Shown: in pieces, positions 1 through 5,864 of the stretch
Layout: each line of letters starts with the position of its first letter
How positions within the stretch are numbered: the stretch's first letter is position 1
The notes under the pieces: generated by a model
What the model saw: the letters and a program-made list of their open reading frames with translations, nothing else
Databases searched by the model: none
Told to the model about the DNA's origin: nothing
Made by a program: the position numbers and the translations under genes
Assembly (NCBI GenBank): GCA_003647765.1
Contig: QMNM01000109.1
Span: 1-5,864 of the forward strand
Direction: 5' to 3'
Length of the DNA stretch: 5,864 nucleotides
DNA from: Candidatus Cloacimonadota bacterium
Lineage (GTDB): Bacteria; Cloacimonadota; Cloacimonadia; JGIOTU-2; B8-G9

Positions 1-33
1 AAATTCGTGGTTCCTTGCGTTCTTCGTGGCTAA
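1..33. repeat. Short degenerate TTCGTGG-type repeat, cut by the window edge
   Basis: The heptamer TTCGTGG occurs at 4-10 and again at 23-29, with a related TTGCGTT-type unit between them at 16-21. Read on the minus strand this is CCACGAAG, then an ACGCAAGG unit, then CCACGAA, i.e. a run of similar 9-10 base units. It begins about 5 bases beyond the thiB stop codon. Runs of cacgaag-like units are, from memory, scattered between genes in a number of bacterial genomes, but their role is not established. Only about three units are visible and the array may extend left of the window. It has no hairpin and no T-run that would make it an intrinsic terminator. Confidence 0.5.
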
Positions 34-37
34 GCTG

Positions 38-1057
38 TCATTTTTGTATTTTTATATTCTTATTCCATTGTCTTAGCCAATAGTCATAATTTTCGTCAAT
101 TTCTTGTAGTGGAACATCTACAACTTTGCTTATCTTTGGTATATTTTTATATGGTTCTGGTAGTATGATATTTTTATTTACTGGAAACATCCATTGAGTT
201 AGAGGAAGATATTTTTGGAATTCTTCTGAAAGCACATATTCAACAAATTTTTTGGCTAATTCTGGATGTGGACAATTATTAGTGATACATAAATTTTTTA
301 TTTGGCAGTAAGTACCTTCTTGAGGAATAAATGCCTTATAGCAATTACTCTCATCATTCATACTATAGTATGCTTGTAGATTAACATAGCCGATTATCAT
401 TGGCACTTTACCTTCTAAAAACAAACAATATGATTTATCCCAGCTTAATGTAATTTCTTTAATAACCTTTTCAAAGCCCTTCCAGAATTTTAAATAGCCA
501 TATTTATCAAACATTGCTACTGTCCATAAGAAGAAAGAACTACCTATTTCTGATGTGTTAGGATTTGGAATAAGTAGTGATTTATTCCAATTTCCATTCA
601 GAAACATTCCGAATGTCTCTGGTGGTTCAGAAATCATATCAGAATTGTAAATAAATGCCAAGTAATTGTAACAATATGGTATAAGATAGAAACCAGTATC
701 AAATAAAACTTTTTGTTCTATCAATCTATAATTTTTCGGCTGATAAGATTGAACAATTGTATCTTTTTTGACCTTTATCAAAAATCTTTTATCAATCCCA
801 AACAGAATATCTGAGTGTGGATTTTCTCTTTCTTTATTTGCCTGAAAAATTATTTTATCACTATTCTCATAAGTAATAATTTTGACATCGCAATTGTTTT
901 CTTGTTCAAATAATGGTATAGTTTTACTTGATAGTCCATATTTTACAAACTCATACTCGGTATAAATAATTAGTTCTCTTGTATGTTCATTTTCTTTGGT
1001 ATAAGCAATATCAAATGTATAAAAAAACAAAAATAGTATTATAAAAATTCTATTCAT
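38..1057 (-). CDS. thiB: Thiamine ABC transporter, periplasmic thiamine-binding protein
   Basis: This is a periplasmic solute-binding protein of the ThiB/TbpA type, which captures thiamine (and, in known members, its phosphates) and delivers it to the ThiP/ThiQ importer. The chosen ATG gives 339 residues, close to the roughly 330 of the E. coli protein. Residues 1-20 form a signal peptide (MNR, then a hydrophobic IFIILFLFF stretch, cleavage likely near AYT/KE) with no lipobox cysteine. By my recollection of E. coli ThiB, the matches are SDILFGIDK (82-90) to its DVVLGLDN, PNPNTSEIGSSFFLW (164-178) to its DPRTSTPGLGLLLW, W206 in LSWDKSY, Y224 and Y230 in GYVNLQAY, and W289 in TQWMFPV to its GNWMYPV. 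These include the aromatic residues that sandwich the ligand. The frame is open upstream to 1198, but that part overlaps dnaB and would bury the signal peptide. An in-frame ATG at 1099 is a weaker alternative, and neither start has a clear Shine-Dalgarno. It follows dnaB after 64 bp. thiP and thiQ are not in the window. Confidence 0.88.
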   Translation of the reverse strand: MNRIFIILFLFFYTFDIAYTKENEHTRELIIYTEYEFVKYGLSSKTIPLFEQENNCDVKIITYENSDKIIFQANKERENPHSDILFGIDKRFLIKVKKDTIVQSYQPKNYRLIEQKVLFDTGFYLIPYCYNYLAFIYNSDMISEPPETFGMFLNGNWNKSLLIPNPNTSEIGSSFFLWTVAMFDKYGYLKFWKGFEKVIKEITLSWDKSYCLFLEGKVPMIIGYVNLQAYYSMNDESNCYKAFIPQEGTYCQIKNLCITNNCPHPELAKKFVEYVLSEEFQKYLPLTQWMFPVNKNIILPEPYKNIPKISKVVDVPLQEIDENYDYWLRQWNKNIKIQK

Positions 1058-1121
1058 TTTATATAAATATAAGTAGTTTCTGTGATGAAATCCGAGCATT
1101 TTTGGTAATATTATGTGAGTT

Positions 1122-2450
1122 TTACATTTCACTATCATCAGGACGAAATGAAGTAAATTCTCCAATAAATTTTGTTTTGAATTGGGTCTGTGGTCCATTG
1201 CGATTTTTTCTAACTAAGATTTCTGCTTTTCCTTTATCTTCTGTGTCTTGATTATAATATTCATCACGATATATGAACATAACTAAATCAGCATCTTGTT
1301 CAATAGAGCCAGATTCGCGAAGGTCTGATAATATAGGTCGTTTATCACTTCTCATTTCAGGAGCACGACTTAGTTGTGATATTGTAATAATTGGGACTTT
1401 TAATTCCTTTGATAATAATTTCAATTGTCTGGAAATTGAGGAAATTTCCTGTTGCCTACTTTCACCTTTTCCTATCATTAGTTGCAAATAATCAATTATT
1501 AAAAGATCTAATCCTTGCTCTGCTTTTAATCTTCGGCTTTTAGACCGTATATCTTGCATTGTATTACCACCACTATCATCAATAAAAAGTGGACATTTTG
1601 CAAGTTCACGTGCCACGGTAGTTATACGAAATATCTTCTCTTGATTAAGATTATAACCGTGCAATATCTCTTTTAATGATACTTCTGCCGCAGAGCTAAG
1701 CATTCTAAATAAAAGAATATCCCTACTCATTTCAATACTAAATATACCAACTTTTTTATTATGATGTACAGTTGCAGTAAATGCTATATTTAAAGCGAAA
1801 GCTGTCTTGCCCATTGATGGACGTCCTGCAATAATAATCAGCTGTTCTGGATGAAATCCACCAGTTGCATTGTCTAACTTAGGAAAACCGCTGGGTATTC
1901 CTGTTATAGAAGTCCGCTTAGAAGCTACCTGCTCAATCTCTTCTAAACCGACATTGATAAGTTCAGATATATGGACAAAACCTTGGCTGATTGAGGATTG
2001 GGTAATGTCAAAAATCCGCTTCTCTGTCTCATCTACAATTTGTTTTACTGGCCTGTCAGAATGGTAACACTCATCAATAATAATCCTGGAAGAATTGATT
2101 AATTGTCTCAAAATTGATTTTTCATATACAATATTTGCATGTGCTTTTGCATTAACTGGTGAAGTTACTATATCGTAAATATCAGAAACATAAGGTGTCC
2201 CACCAACTTCTTTTAATTTGTCCATTTTACGAAGCTTATCAACAAGTGTAACCAAGTCAATTTCAATATTGTCGTTGAACATCTCTTGCATTGCACGATA
2301 GATAATTTTGTGTTGTTTTAAATAGAAATGCTCTTCTTTTAAATATTCTGATATTTCTGCAAATACATTTTGCCCCATAAACATAGCGGATAGCACTGCT
2401 GCTTCTGCATCTTTGTCATGTGGTGGAACTTCTGTTAATGTTGTAGCCAT
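1122..2450 (-). CDS. dnaB: Replicative DNA helicase DnaB
   Basis: DnaB is the hexameric 5'-to-3' helicase that unwinds DNA at the replication fork and recruits primase. At 442 residues it is near the usual 440-470. The N-terminal domain starts with the typical PPHDKDAEAAVLSAM (9-23) and runs to about 110. A linker follows, and then the RecA-like ATPase domain from about 180. Visible motifs are Walker A GRPSMGKTAFAL (209-220, K215/T216), the probable catalytic glutamate E240 in FSIEMS, Walker B LLIIDYLQLM with D320, ISQLSR (357-362, Q359), the LRESGSIEQDAD block (377-388), and KNRNGP (415-420) carrying the expected arginine finger R417. No intein or insertion interrupts these motifs. The ATG is preceded by only a weak AGGT about 10 bases upstream. 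The gap to the glycosylase gene is 48 bp, so it is probably in the same transcript. The final codons are ATG TAA. Confidence 0.97.
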   Translation of the reverse strand: MATTLTEVPPHDKDAEAAVLSAMFMGQNVFAEISEYLKEEHFYLKQHKIIYRAMQEMFNDNIEIDLVTLVDKLRKMDKLKEVGGTPYVSDIYDIVTSPVNAKAHANIVYEKSILRQLINSSRIIIDECYHSDRPVKQIVDETEKRIFDITQSSISQGFVHISELINVGLEEIEQVASKRTSITGIPSGFPKLDNATGGFHPEQLIIIAGRPSMGKTAFALNIAFTATVHHNKKVGIFSIEMSRDILLFRMLSSAAEVSLKEILHGYNLNQEKIFRITTVARELAKCPLFIDDSGGNTMQDIRSKSRRLKAEQGLDLLIIDYLQLMIGKGESRQQEISSISRQLKLLSKELKVPIITISQLSRAPEMRSDKRPILSDLRESGSIEQDADLVMFIYRDEYYNQDTEDKGKAEILVRKNRNGPQTQFKTKFIGEFTSFRPDDSEM

Positions 2451-2498
2451 TTTTTGATGTACCTATTTAATTAGTTTGTTTTTTAGTAAGTAGCAATT

Positions 2499-3137
2499 CT
2501 ATTTTTTCTTTAATGCCTCATATTCTTTTTGTAATTTTTGTAGATCTATCCATGCTGATTTTTTCCATGTCGGATGATAAAGTAATGCGGCTGGATGATA
2601 TGTTACCATCAATTTTATACCTTTAAAATTGTATATGTTCTTACGCAATTCACCAAGCGAAAGATTTGTTTTTAATAAAGTATTGGCTGATACTAATCCT
2701 AACGCAAGAATAATTTTTGGTTTGATAATCTCAATTTGTTCGTATAGATAAGGTAGACAGGCATTTATTTCTGTTGGAAGTGGATTGCGATTATTAGGTG
2801 GACGGCATTTTACAATATTAGTAATATATACTTGCTCTCGTTTGATGTTAATTGCTTTTAGCATTTTATTAAGCAATTGGCCAGCATTACCTACAAATGG
2901 TCTCCCTATAATATCTTCATCTTGTCCAGGTGCTTCACCAATTAACATTAAATCAGCATTCTCATTTCCTTCACCATAAACAATATTTGTTCTAGTATTT
3001 GCTAATATGCACTTCTGACAATTTTTATATTTTCCATTCATCTTTGCTAAGATTGGCGATGAAAAAAATATATAGTCAATGCCAGAATATTTCAATAGTT
3101 GTAAATACTGAATTGCTATATGTTTAAAATTTCCCAA
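2499..3137 (-). CDS. Family 4 uracil-DNA glycosylase (4Fe-4S), TTG start
   Basis: The product removes uracil arising from cytosine deamination or misincorporation, starting base-excision repair. It has 212 residues, within the usual 190-230. Four cysteines sit where family 4 enzymes bind their 4Fe-4S cluster: C40 and C43 (NCQKC), C111 in VKCRPPNNR, and C127. The active-site motif is GEAPGQDED (67-75), followed by GRPFVGNAG (78-86), with the second conserved motif YHPAALL at 180-186. The N-terminal stretch [15 protein letters not shown] (9-23) looks like the helix preceding the cluster in many members. To include it the start must be TTG at 3137, because an in-frame TGA lies at 3146-3144 and the first ATG is residue 33. 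GAGG four bases upstream could serve as ribosome-binding site. The gene overlaps the end of rpoZ by 22 bp, which suggests translational coupling. The older label 'SPO1 DNA polymerase-related protein' refers to the same family. Confidence 0.92.
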   Translation of the reverse strand: MGNFKHIAIQYLQLLKYSGIDYIFFSSPILAKMNGKYKNCQKCILANTRTNIVYGEGNENADLMLIGEAPGQDEDIIGRPFVGNAGQLLNKMLKAINIKREQVYITNIVKCRPPNNRNPLPTEINACLPYLYEQIEIIKPKIILALGLVSANTLLKTNLSLGELRKNIYNFKGIKLMVTYHPAALLYHPTWKKSAWIDLQKLQKEYEALKKK

Positions 3138-3391
3138 TTTTCCTCATCCATCTCATCAATAATAGCATCCATCTTTCTTTCTTTTACTGTTTCTTCTGGA
3201 ACTATATAGTCAGGGATTTCTCCTGTGGCAATATGTTCCAATGCCAAACTAGTAATTTTGCCTTTCAGTTTTTTCTTTACAATTGGCGGAAGAGCTGACA
3301 AACGGTCAGATTCCTTATTCGCTAAAAGTAAAAATAAATATGTAAGATTGTGATTTTCTAAAAAGTGCTGTACTTTTTCACTAGTCAACAT
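3116..3391 (-). CDS. rpoZ: DNA-directed RNA polymerase omega subunit (divergent)
   Basis: Omega is the small non-catalytic RNA polymerase subunit that helps fold and assemble beta-prime. The protein has 91 residues, a normal length for omega. Recognition rests on residues 17-59: the stretch TYLFLLLANKESDRLSALPP corresponds to the usual R(F/Y)-LVL-A-KRAR-L-PP pattern, and ITSLALEHIATGEI to the T-ALEEIA-GKI signature. The tail after about 62 is acidic and family-variable. The sequence is otherwise divergent: the common KRAR is ANKESDR here. The frame is open upstream to 3457, but the ATG at 3391 is preceded by a full AGGAGG six bases away and by no other good signal. It overlaps the end of gmk by 11 bp, and gmk-rpoZ adjacency is common in bacteria, which supports the call independently of the weak sequence match. 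Confidence 0.8.
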   Translation of the reverse strand: MLTSEKVQHFLENHNLTYLFLLLANKESDRLSALPPIVKKKLKGKITSLALEHIATGEIPDYIVPEETVKERKMDAIIDEMDEENWEILNI

Positions 3392-4034
3392 TATTATCCT
3401 CCTCATAAAATTCGTTAAATATATTATCAAAATATTCCTTATTATCTTTCCATACAATTAAGTTATGCTGATATGCATCAATTATATTTAAAACCTTTGA
3501 TACTGTTTTATTAAGATTATCATTTATCACTAGATAATTAAATTCTGGTAGGCATTGCACTTCTCTATGAACATTTTCTATTCTTATTTTAAGAGATTCA
3601 TTTTGTTCTGTATCTCTTTTTATCAATCTCTCTTTTAATATTTTGAAGCTGGGTGGTATAACAAATATAGATAAAGTATTTGGAATTTTTTGACGAACCT
3701 GTCTTGCTCCTTGCACATCAATATCCATAATGACCAATTTTTTATTTTGCATGTTTGTCTCTACAAATCTTTTTGATGTACCGTAATAAAAATTATGAAC
3801 TTTTGCCCATTCCAAGAATTTTCCGGACTCTCGCATTGCAATAAATTCGGTTTTAGACACAAAGAAATAATCCTTTTCATTTATCTCATTTTTACGCCGT
3901 TCTCTTGTAGTATATGAGATTGAATAAACAATATCACTGCGCTTTCGCAAAATGCCTTTGACAATTGTAGTTTTCCCTCCGCCAGAAGGGGATGCAATGA
4001 CTATAGGAAAATATGATTTATTATTTCTAATCAT
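3381..4034 (-). CDS. gmk: Guanylate kinase
   Basis: Guanylate kinase phosphorylates GMP to GDP with ATP in the cytoplasm, feeding GTP/dGTP synthesis and recycling of GMP. It has 217 residues, slightly longer than the typical 200-210 because of an acidic, asparagine-rich C-terminal tail. The P-loop is SPSGGGKTT (15-23). The GMP-binding region is SISYTTRERR (38-47, with S40, R44 and R47), Y56 in KDYFFVS, E75 in FLEWA and Y84 in YYGTS. The conserved DIDVQGARQVR lies at 104-114, and the lid carries R136, R140 and R151. The ATG at 4034 is well supported: an AGGA lies seven bases upstream (4045-4042) and an in-frame TAG at 4046-4044 prevents a longer protein. It is the first gene after the 254-bp non-coding stretch and so probably heads the gmk-rpoZ-udg-dnaB transcript. 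Its stop lies inside the start region of rpoZ. Confidence 0.97.
   Translation of the reverse strand: MIRNNKSYFPIVIASPSGGGKTTIVKGILRKRSDIVYSISYTTRERRKNEINEKDYFFVSKTEFIAMRESGKFLEWAKVHNFYYGTSKRFVETNMQNKKLVIMDIDVQGARQVRQKIPNTLSIFVIPPSFKILKERLIKRDTEQNESLKIRIENVHREVQCLPEFNYLVINDNLNKTVSKVLNIIDAYQHNLIVWKDNKEYFDNIFNEFYEEDNNVD
3398..3403 (-). promoter_or_regulatory. Strong Shine-Dalgarno for rpoZ
   Basis: The minus strand reads AGGAGG here, six bases before the ATG at 3391, inside the last codons of gmk. It is the best ribosome-binding site in the window and fixes the rpoZ start, ruling out the longer open frame that extends to 3457. Confidence 0.85.
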
Positions 4035-4059
4035 TTTTATATCCTAATACATTGTTATC

Positions 4060-4091
4060 ATTAAAAAGCAAAATAAAATTTTATCTGTCAA
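4060..4091 (-). promoter_or_regulatory. Possible sigma-70-type promoter for gmk
   Basis: A perfect TTGACA occurs on the minus strand at 4091-4086. The best -10-like hexamer downstream is TTTAAT at 4065-4060, but the spacing is 20 bases, longer than the usual 17, and the -10 is poor. The location, 25-55 bases before the gmk start, is sensible. In DNA this A+T-rich chance matches are frequent, so this is only a candidate. Confidence 0.3.
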
Positions 4092-4159
4092 ATTTAATTC
4101 AGGATTAGGTTGTTTTTACATTTTACTATAGGATAATTTTATGAAAGATAGTAAGTTAG

Positions 4160-4179
4160 CCCACAACTTTAGTCGTGGG
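4160..4179. repeat. Compact hairpin resembling IS200/IS605-type end hairpins
   Basis: The plus strand reads CCCACAACTTTAGTCGTGGG. The two halves pair as an 8-bp stem (CCCACAAC with GTCGTGGG) around a TTTA loop, with one A/C mismatch that becomes a G-T wobble on the minus strand. The pattern CCCACGACT(T/A)(T/A)AGTCGTGGG is, from memory, a frequent subterminal hairpin in IS200/IS605-type and REP-like elements moved by Y1 HUH transposases. No T-run follows on either strand, so it is not a standard intrinsic terminator. A TTAGCCCA at 4157-4163 plus flank and a TAAGCCCA at 4193-4200 are near-copies around it. Confidence 0.55.
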
Positions 4180-4204
4180 AAATAGAATACGATAAGCCCA
4201 TTTT

Positions 4205-4287
4205 AACCATTTTTACCCAGTGAAATAACTTCCTTGTATAATTGTTCATGTTTTTTCATATACTTATATTTCACGGGGTGAATGGTT
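4205..4287. repeat. Long imperfect palindrome next to the uvrA stop codon
   Basis: The left arm at 4205-4227 and the right arm at 4267-4287 are reverse complements apart from a short internal mismatch/bulge: AACCATT pairs with AATGGTT, ACCC with GGGT, and GTGAAATA with TATTTCAC. Inside the roughly 40-base spacer, GTATA (4236-4240) and TATAC (4259-4263) pair again, extending the stem. The outer arm ends two bases beyond the uvrA stop. In a uvrA transcript it would form a large stem-loop that could stabilise the 3' end, but no U-tract follows in that direction. The T-run at 4286-4290 lies on the plus-strand side, where there is no gene to terminate. Confidence 0.7.
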
Positions 4288-4288
4288 T

Positions 4289-5864
4289 TTATAGCGAATT
4301 CAGAAATATATTCTTTAAATGATTACCAGTATAAGAATTATCATTTTTAGCAATTTCACTTGGAGTGCCAGTAGCCACAATCCAGCCGCCTTCATCTCCA
4401 CCTTCTGGACCTAAATCAATAATATAATCTGCACATTTTATAACATCCAAATTATGTTCAATCACTATTAGTGTATTTCCTTTATCTACTAATTGATTTA
4501 ATACTTTTATCAGTTTTTTTATATCGTGAAAATGCAGACCTGTAGTCGGTTCATCAAGAATATATAATGTATTACCAGTCCCGATTTTACTTAATTCTCT
4601 GGCTAATTTTACTCTTTGTGCTTCGCCGCCGGATAGGGTTGTAGATGACTGTCCCAGTTTGATATAGTCCAATCCAACATCTATCAAGGTCTTTAACCTT
4701 CTCCGAATAGTTGGGATGTTCTTGAAATGCTCGTATGCTTCTTGCACATCCATATCTAAAACCTCAGCAATATTTTTACCTTTATATGTAATCTGTAATG
4801 TCTCGGAATTAAATCGCTTTCCTTTACATTGTTCGCAAGTGATATACACATCTGGTAGAAAATGCATTTCTATCTTTTTCATTCCATTGCCAGAGCATGC
4901 TTCACATCTGCCACCTTTCACATTGAAACTAAATCTTCCTTTATTATAGCCCCTTACTTTTGCAGATGGAGTTTTAGCAAAAACATTTCTTATCTCATCA
5001 AAAACCTTGGTATAAGTAGCAGGATTAGAACGCGGCGTCCTGCCAATAGGATTCTGATCAATATCTATTATTTTATCAATATGTTCCACTCCTCTAATTG
5101 CTTGATAAGACCCCTCGTTATGATTGCTATTATATAAAATATTCGCAAGTGCTGGATAAAGTGTCTGATTTATCAAGGAGCTCTTTCCTGAACCAGAAAC
5201 ACCTGTTATACAAGTAAAAACCCCAAGTGGAATTTTAACATCAATATGTTTTAAATTATTTTGAGTGGCATCTATGATTTCCAAAAATTTATTACAATGC
5301 TTCCTGGTCTGTTTTGGAATTTCAATGTTCAATTCCTTTTTAAGATATTTGCCAGTTAAGGAATTGTTATTATTCATTATTTGTTCAGGAGTTCCAGTAG
5401 CCATAATTTCTCCACCGTAAATACCGCCTTTTGGACCGAAGTCCAATATATAATCAGCTGCACGAATTACCTGTTCATCGTGTTCAACAACAATTACTGT
5501 ATTGCCAATGTCTCGTAAATGAAGAAGCATATTTAATAATCTGCCGTTATCTTTTTGATGTAATCCGATTGTGGGTTCATCCAATATATACATCACGCCA
5601 ACAAGTCCACTACCTATCTGACTTGCCAATCTTATACGCTCTGATTCTCCACCGGAAAGTGTTGGTGCACCTCTATCTAATGTCAAATAATGTAATCCAA
5701 CATTCATCATAAGTTGTAAACGAGCAATGATTTCTTTTATTAATTCTTTTGCAATTTCTTGCTGTATAGAAGAAAGATTAAGATTTTGGAAAAATTCTAA
5801 TATTTGTTTAACGGACATTTTAGAAATGTCAGCAATAGATTTACCAGCAATTCTTACACTTCTT
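4289..5864 (-). CDS. uvrA: Excinuclease ABC subunit UvrA, C-terminal part (5' end outside window)
   Basis: UvrA is the damage-sensing ATPase of nucleotide excision repair. It acts as a dimer, loads UvrB on lesions, and belongs to the ABC superfamily. The window holds the last 524 residues, against about 940 for a full protein. The frame is open to the right edge, and the first 15 residues there ([15 protein letters not shown]) already match UvrA, so the ATG at 5818 is internal and not a start. In fragment numbering, the first ABC half shows its signature LSGGE at 69-73 and Walker B VMYILDEP at 90-97. The second half shows Walker [10 protein letters not shown] at 221-229, a zinc finger with C320, C323, C343 and C346 (CX2C-X19-CX2C), a signature LSGGE at 410-414 and Walker B LYILDEP at 433-439. 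No key residue is missing. It ends at TAA, immediately before a long palindrome, and is separated from gmk by 254 bp. Confidence 0.98.
   Translation of the reverse strand, partial: RSVRIAGKSIADISKMSVKQILEFFQNLNLSSIQQEIAKELIKEIIARLQLMMNVGLHYLTLDRGAPTLSGGESERIRLASQIGSGLVGVMYILDEPTIGLHQKDNGRLLNMLLHLRDIGNTVIVVEHDEQVIRAADYILDFGPKGGIYGGEIMATGTPEQIMNNNNSLTGKYLKKELNIEIPKQTRKHCNKFLEIIDATQNNLKHIDVKIPLGVFTCITGVSGSGKSSLINQTLYPALANILYNSNHNEGSYQAIRGVEHIDKIIDIDQNPIGRTPRSNPATYTKVFDEIRNVFAKTPSAKVRGYNKGRFSFNVKGGRCEACSGNGMKKIEMHFLPDVYITCEQCKGKRFNSETLQITYKGKNIAEVLDMDVQEAYEHFKNIPTIRRRLKTLIDVGLDYIKLGQSSTTLSGGEAQRVKLARELSKIGTGNTLYILDEPTTGLHFHDIKKLIKVLNQLVDKGNTLIVIEHNLDVIKCADYIIDLGPEGGDEGGWIVATGTPSEIAKNDNSYTGNHLKNIFLNSL

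Larger units (their letters stand above)
4151..4287. mobile_element. Candidate miniature non-autonomous IS200/IS605-like element
   Basis: This stretch combines the compact hairpin at 4160-4179 with the long palindrome at 4205-4287 in a gap between two housekeeping genes, and encodes no protein of its own. Small gene-free elements with subterminal hairpins, mobilised in trans by a Y1 transposase (often called REP or PATE elements), have this layout. There is no terminal inverted repeat spanning the whole stretch and no target duplication, which is expected for this class but also means that the ends are guesses. No transposase is in the window. The alternative is a purely structural or regulatory 3' region of uvrA. 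Confidence 0.35.

Noticed and set aside
1058-1121. TPP riboswitch ahead of thiB.
   Set aside because: The gap is only 64 bases and shows no THI-box motif or paired stems of the expected kind.
1058-1198. N-terminal extension of thiB up to 1198.
   Set aside because: It would overlap dnaB by 77 bases and place 47 residues before a clear signal peptide. The extension has no family similarity.
3392-3457. N-terminal extension of rpoZ up to 3457.
   Set aside because: It lies wholly inside gmk, while the ATG at 3391 has a perfect AGGAGG at good spacing and gives normal omega length.
4160-4179. Hairpin considered as an intrinsic terminator.
   Set aside because: No T-run follows the stem on either strand and no gene ends close by: uvrA ends 110 bases upstream in its own direction.
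4203-4259. An 18-codon minus-strand reading frame (MKKHEQLYKEVISLGKNG) within the gap after uvrA.
   Set aside because: It lies inside the long palindrome, has no Shine-Dalgarno, and its codons follow from the arm and loop sequence. Nothing supports translation.
4716-5712. Plus-strand open frames opposite uvrA (and similar ones opposite dnaB and the glycosylase).
   Set aside because: They are shadows of strongly conserved minus-strand genes. They show no recognisable domain and no convincing ribosome-binding sites.

Overview
This is an A+T-rich bacterial window (roughly two thirds A+T by eye). Every recognisable gene lies on the minus strand, so transcription runs from high to low coordinates: uvrA (3' part only) -> about 250 bp of non-coding DNA -> gmk -> rpoZ -> family-4 uracil-DNA glycosylase -> dnaB -> thiB. 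The content is mostly housekeeping and the reading frames look intact. The thiamine-binding protein has a cleavable-looking signal peptide without a lipobox cysteine, which suits a diderm with a periplasm. I cannot name the phylum with confidence. A low-GC uncultured diderm is the most I can defend.

Region by region. From the right edge down to 4289 is the C-terminal 524 residues of the excision-repair ATPase UvrA, whose N-terminus lies outside the window. From 4035 to 4288 is the only sizeable non-coding stretch. It holds a long imperfect palindrome that abuts the uvrA stop codon, a separate 20-base hairpin of the kind seen at IS200/IS605-type ends, and a possible weak promoter for gmk. From 4034 to 2499, gmk, rpoZ and the uracil-DNA glycosylase overlap one another by 11 and 22 bp. 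They look translationally coupled, and the glycosylase apparently starts at TTG. dnaB (replicative helicase) follows after 48 bp and thiB after another 64 bp. Past the thiB stop, the left edge carries a short TTCGTGG-type degenerate repeat that probably continues outside the window.

Functionally the cluster combines nucleotide metabolism (guanylate kinase), transcription (omega subunit), DNA repair (UDG, UvrA) and replication (DnaB), with thiamine uptake at the end. gmk next to rpoZ is a common bacterial pairing. I see no defence system, CRISPR array, tRNA, rRNA or prophage gene. The material most worth a second look is the structured intergenic DNA between uvrA and gmk, which may be a miniature IS200/IS605-like (REP/PATE-type) element. 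The rest is ordinary core genome.
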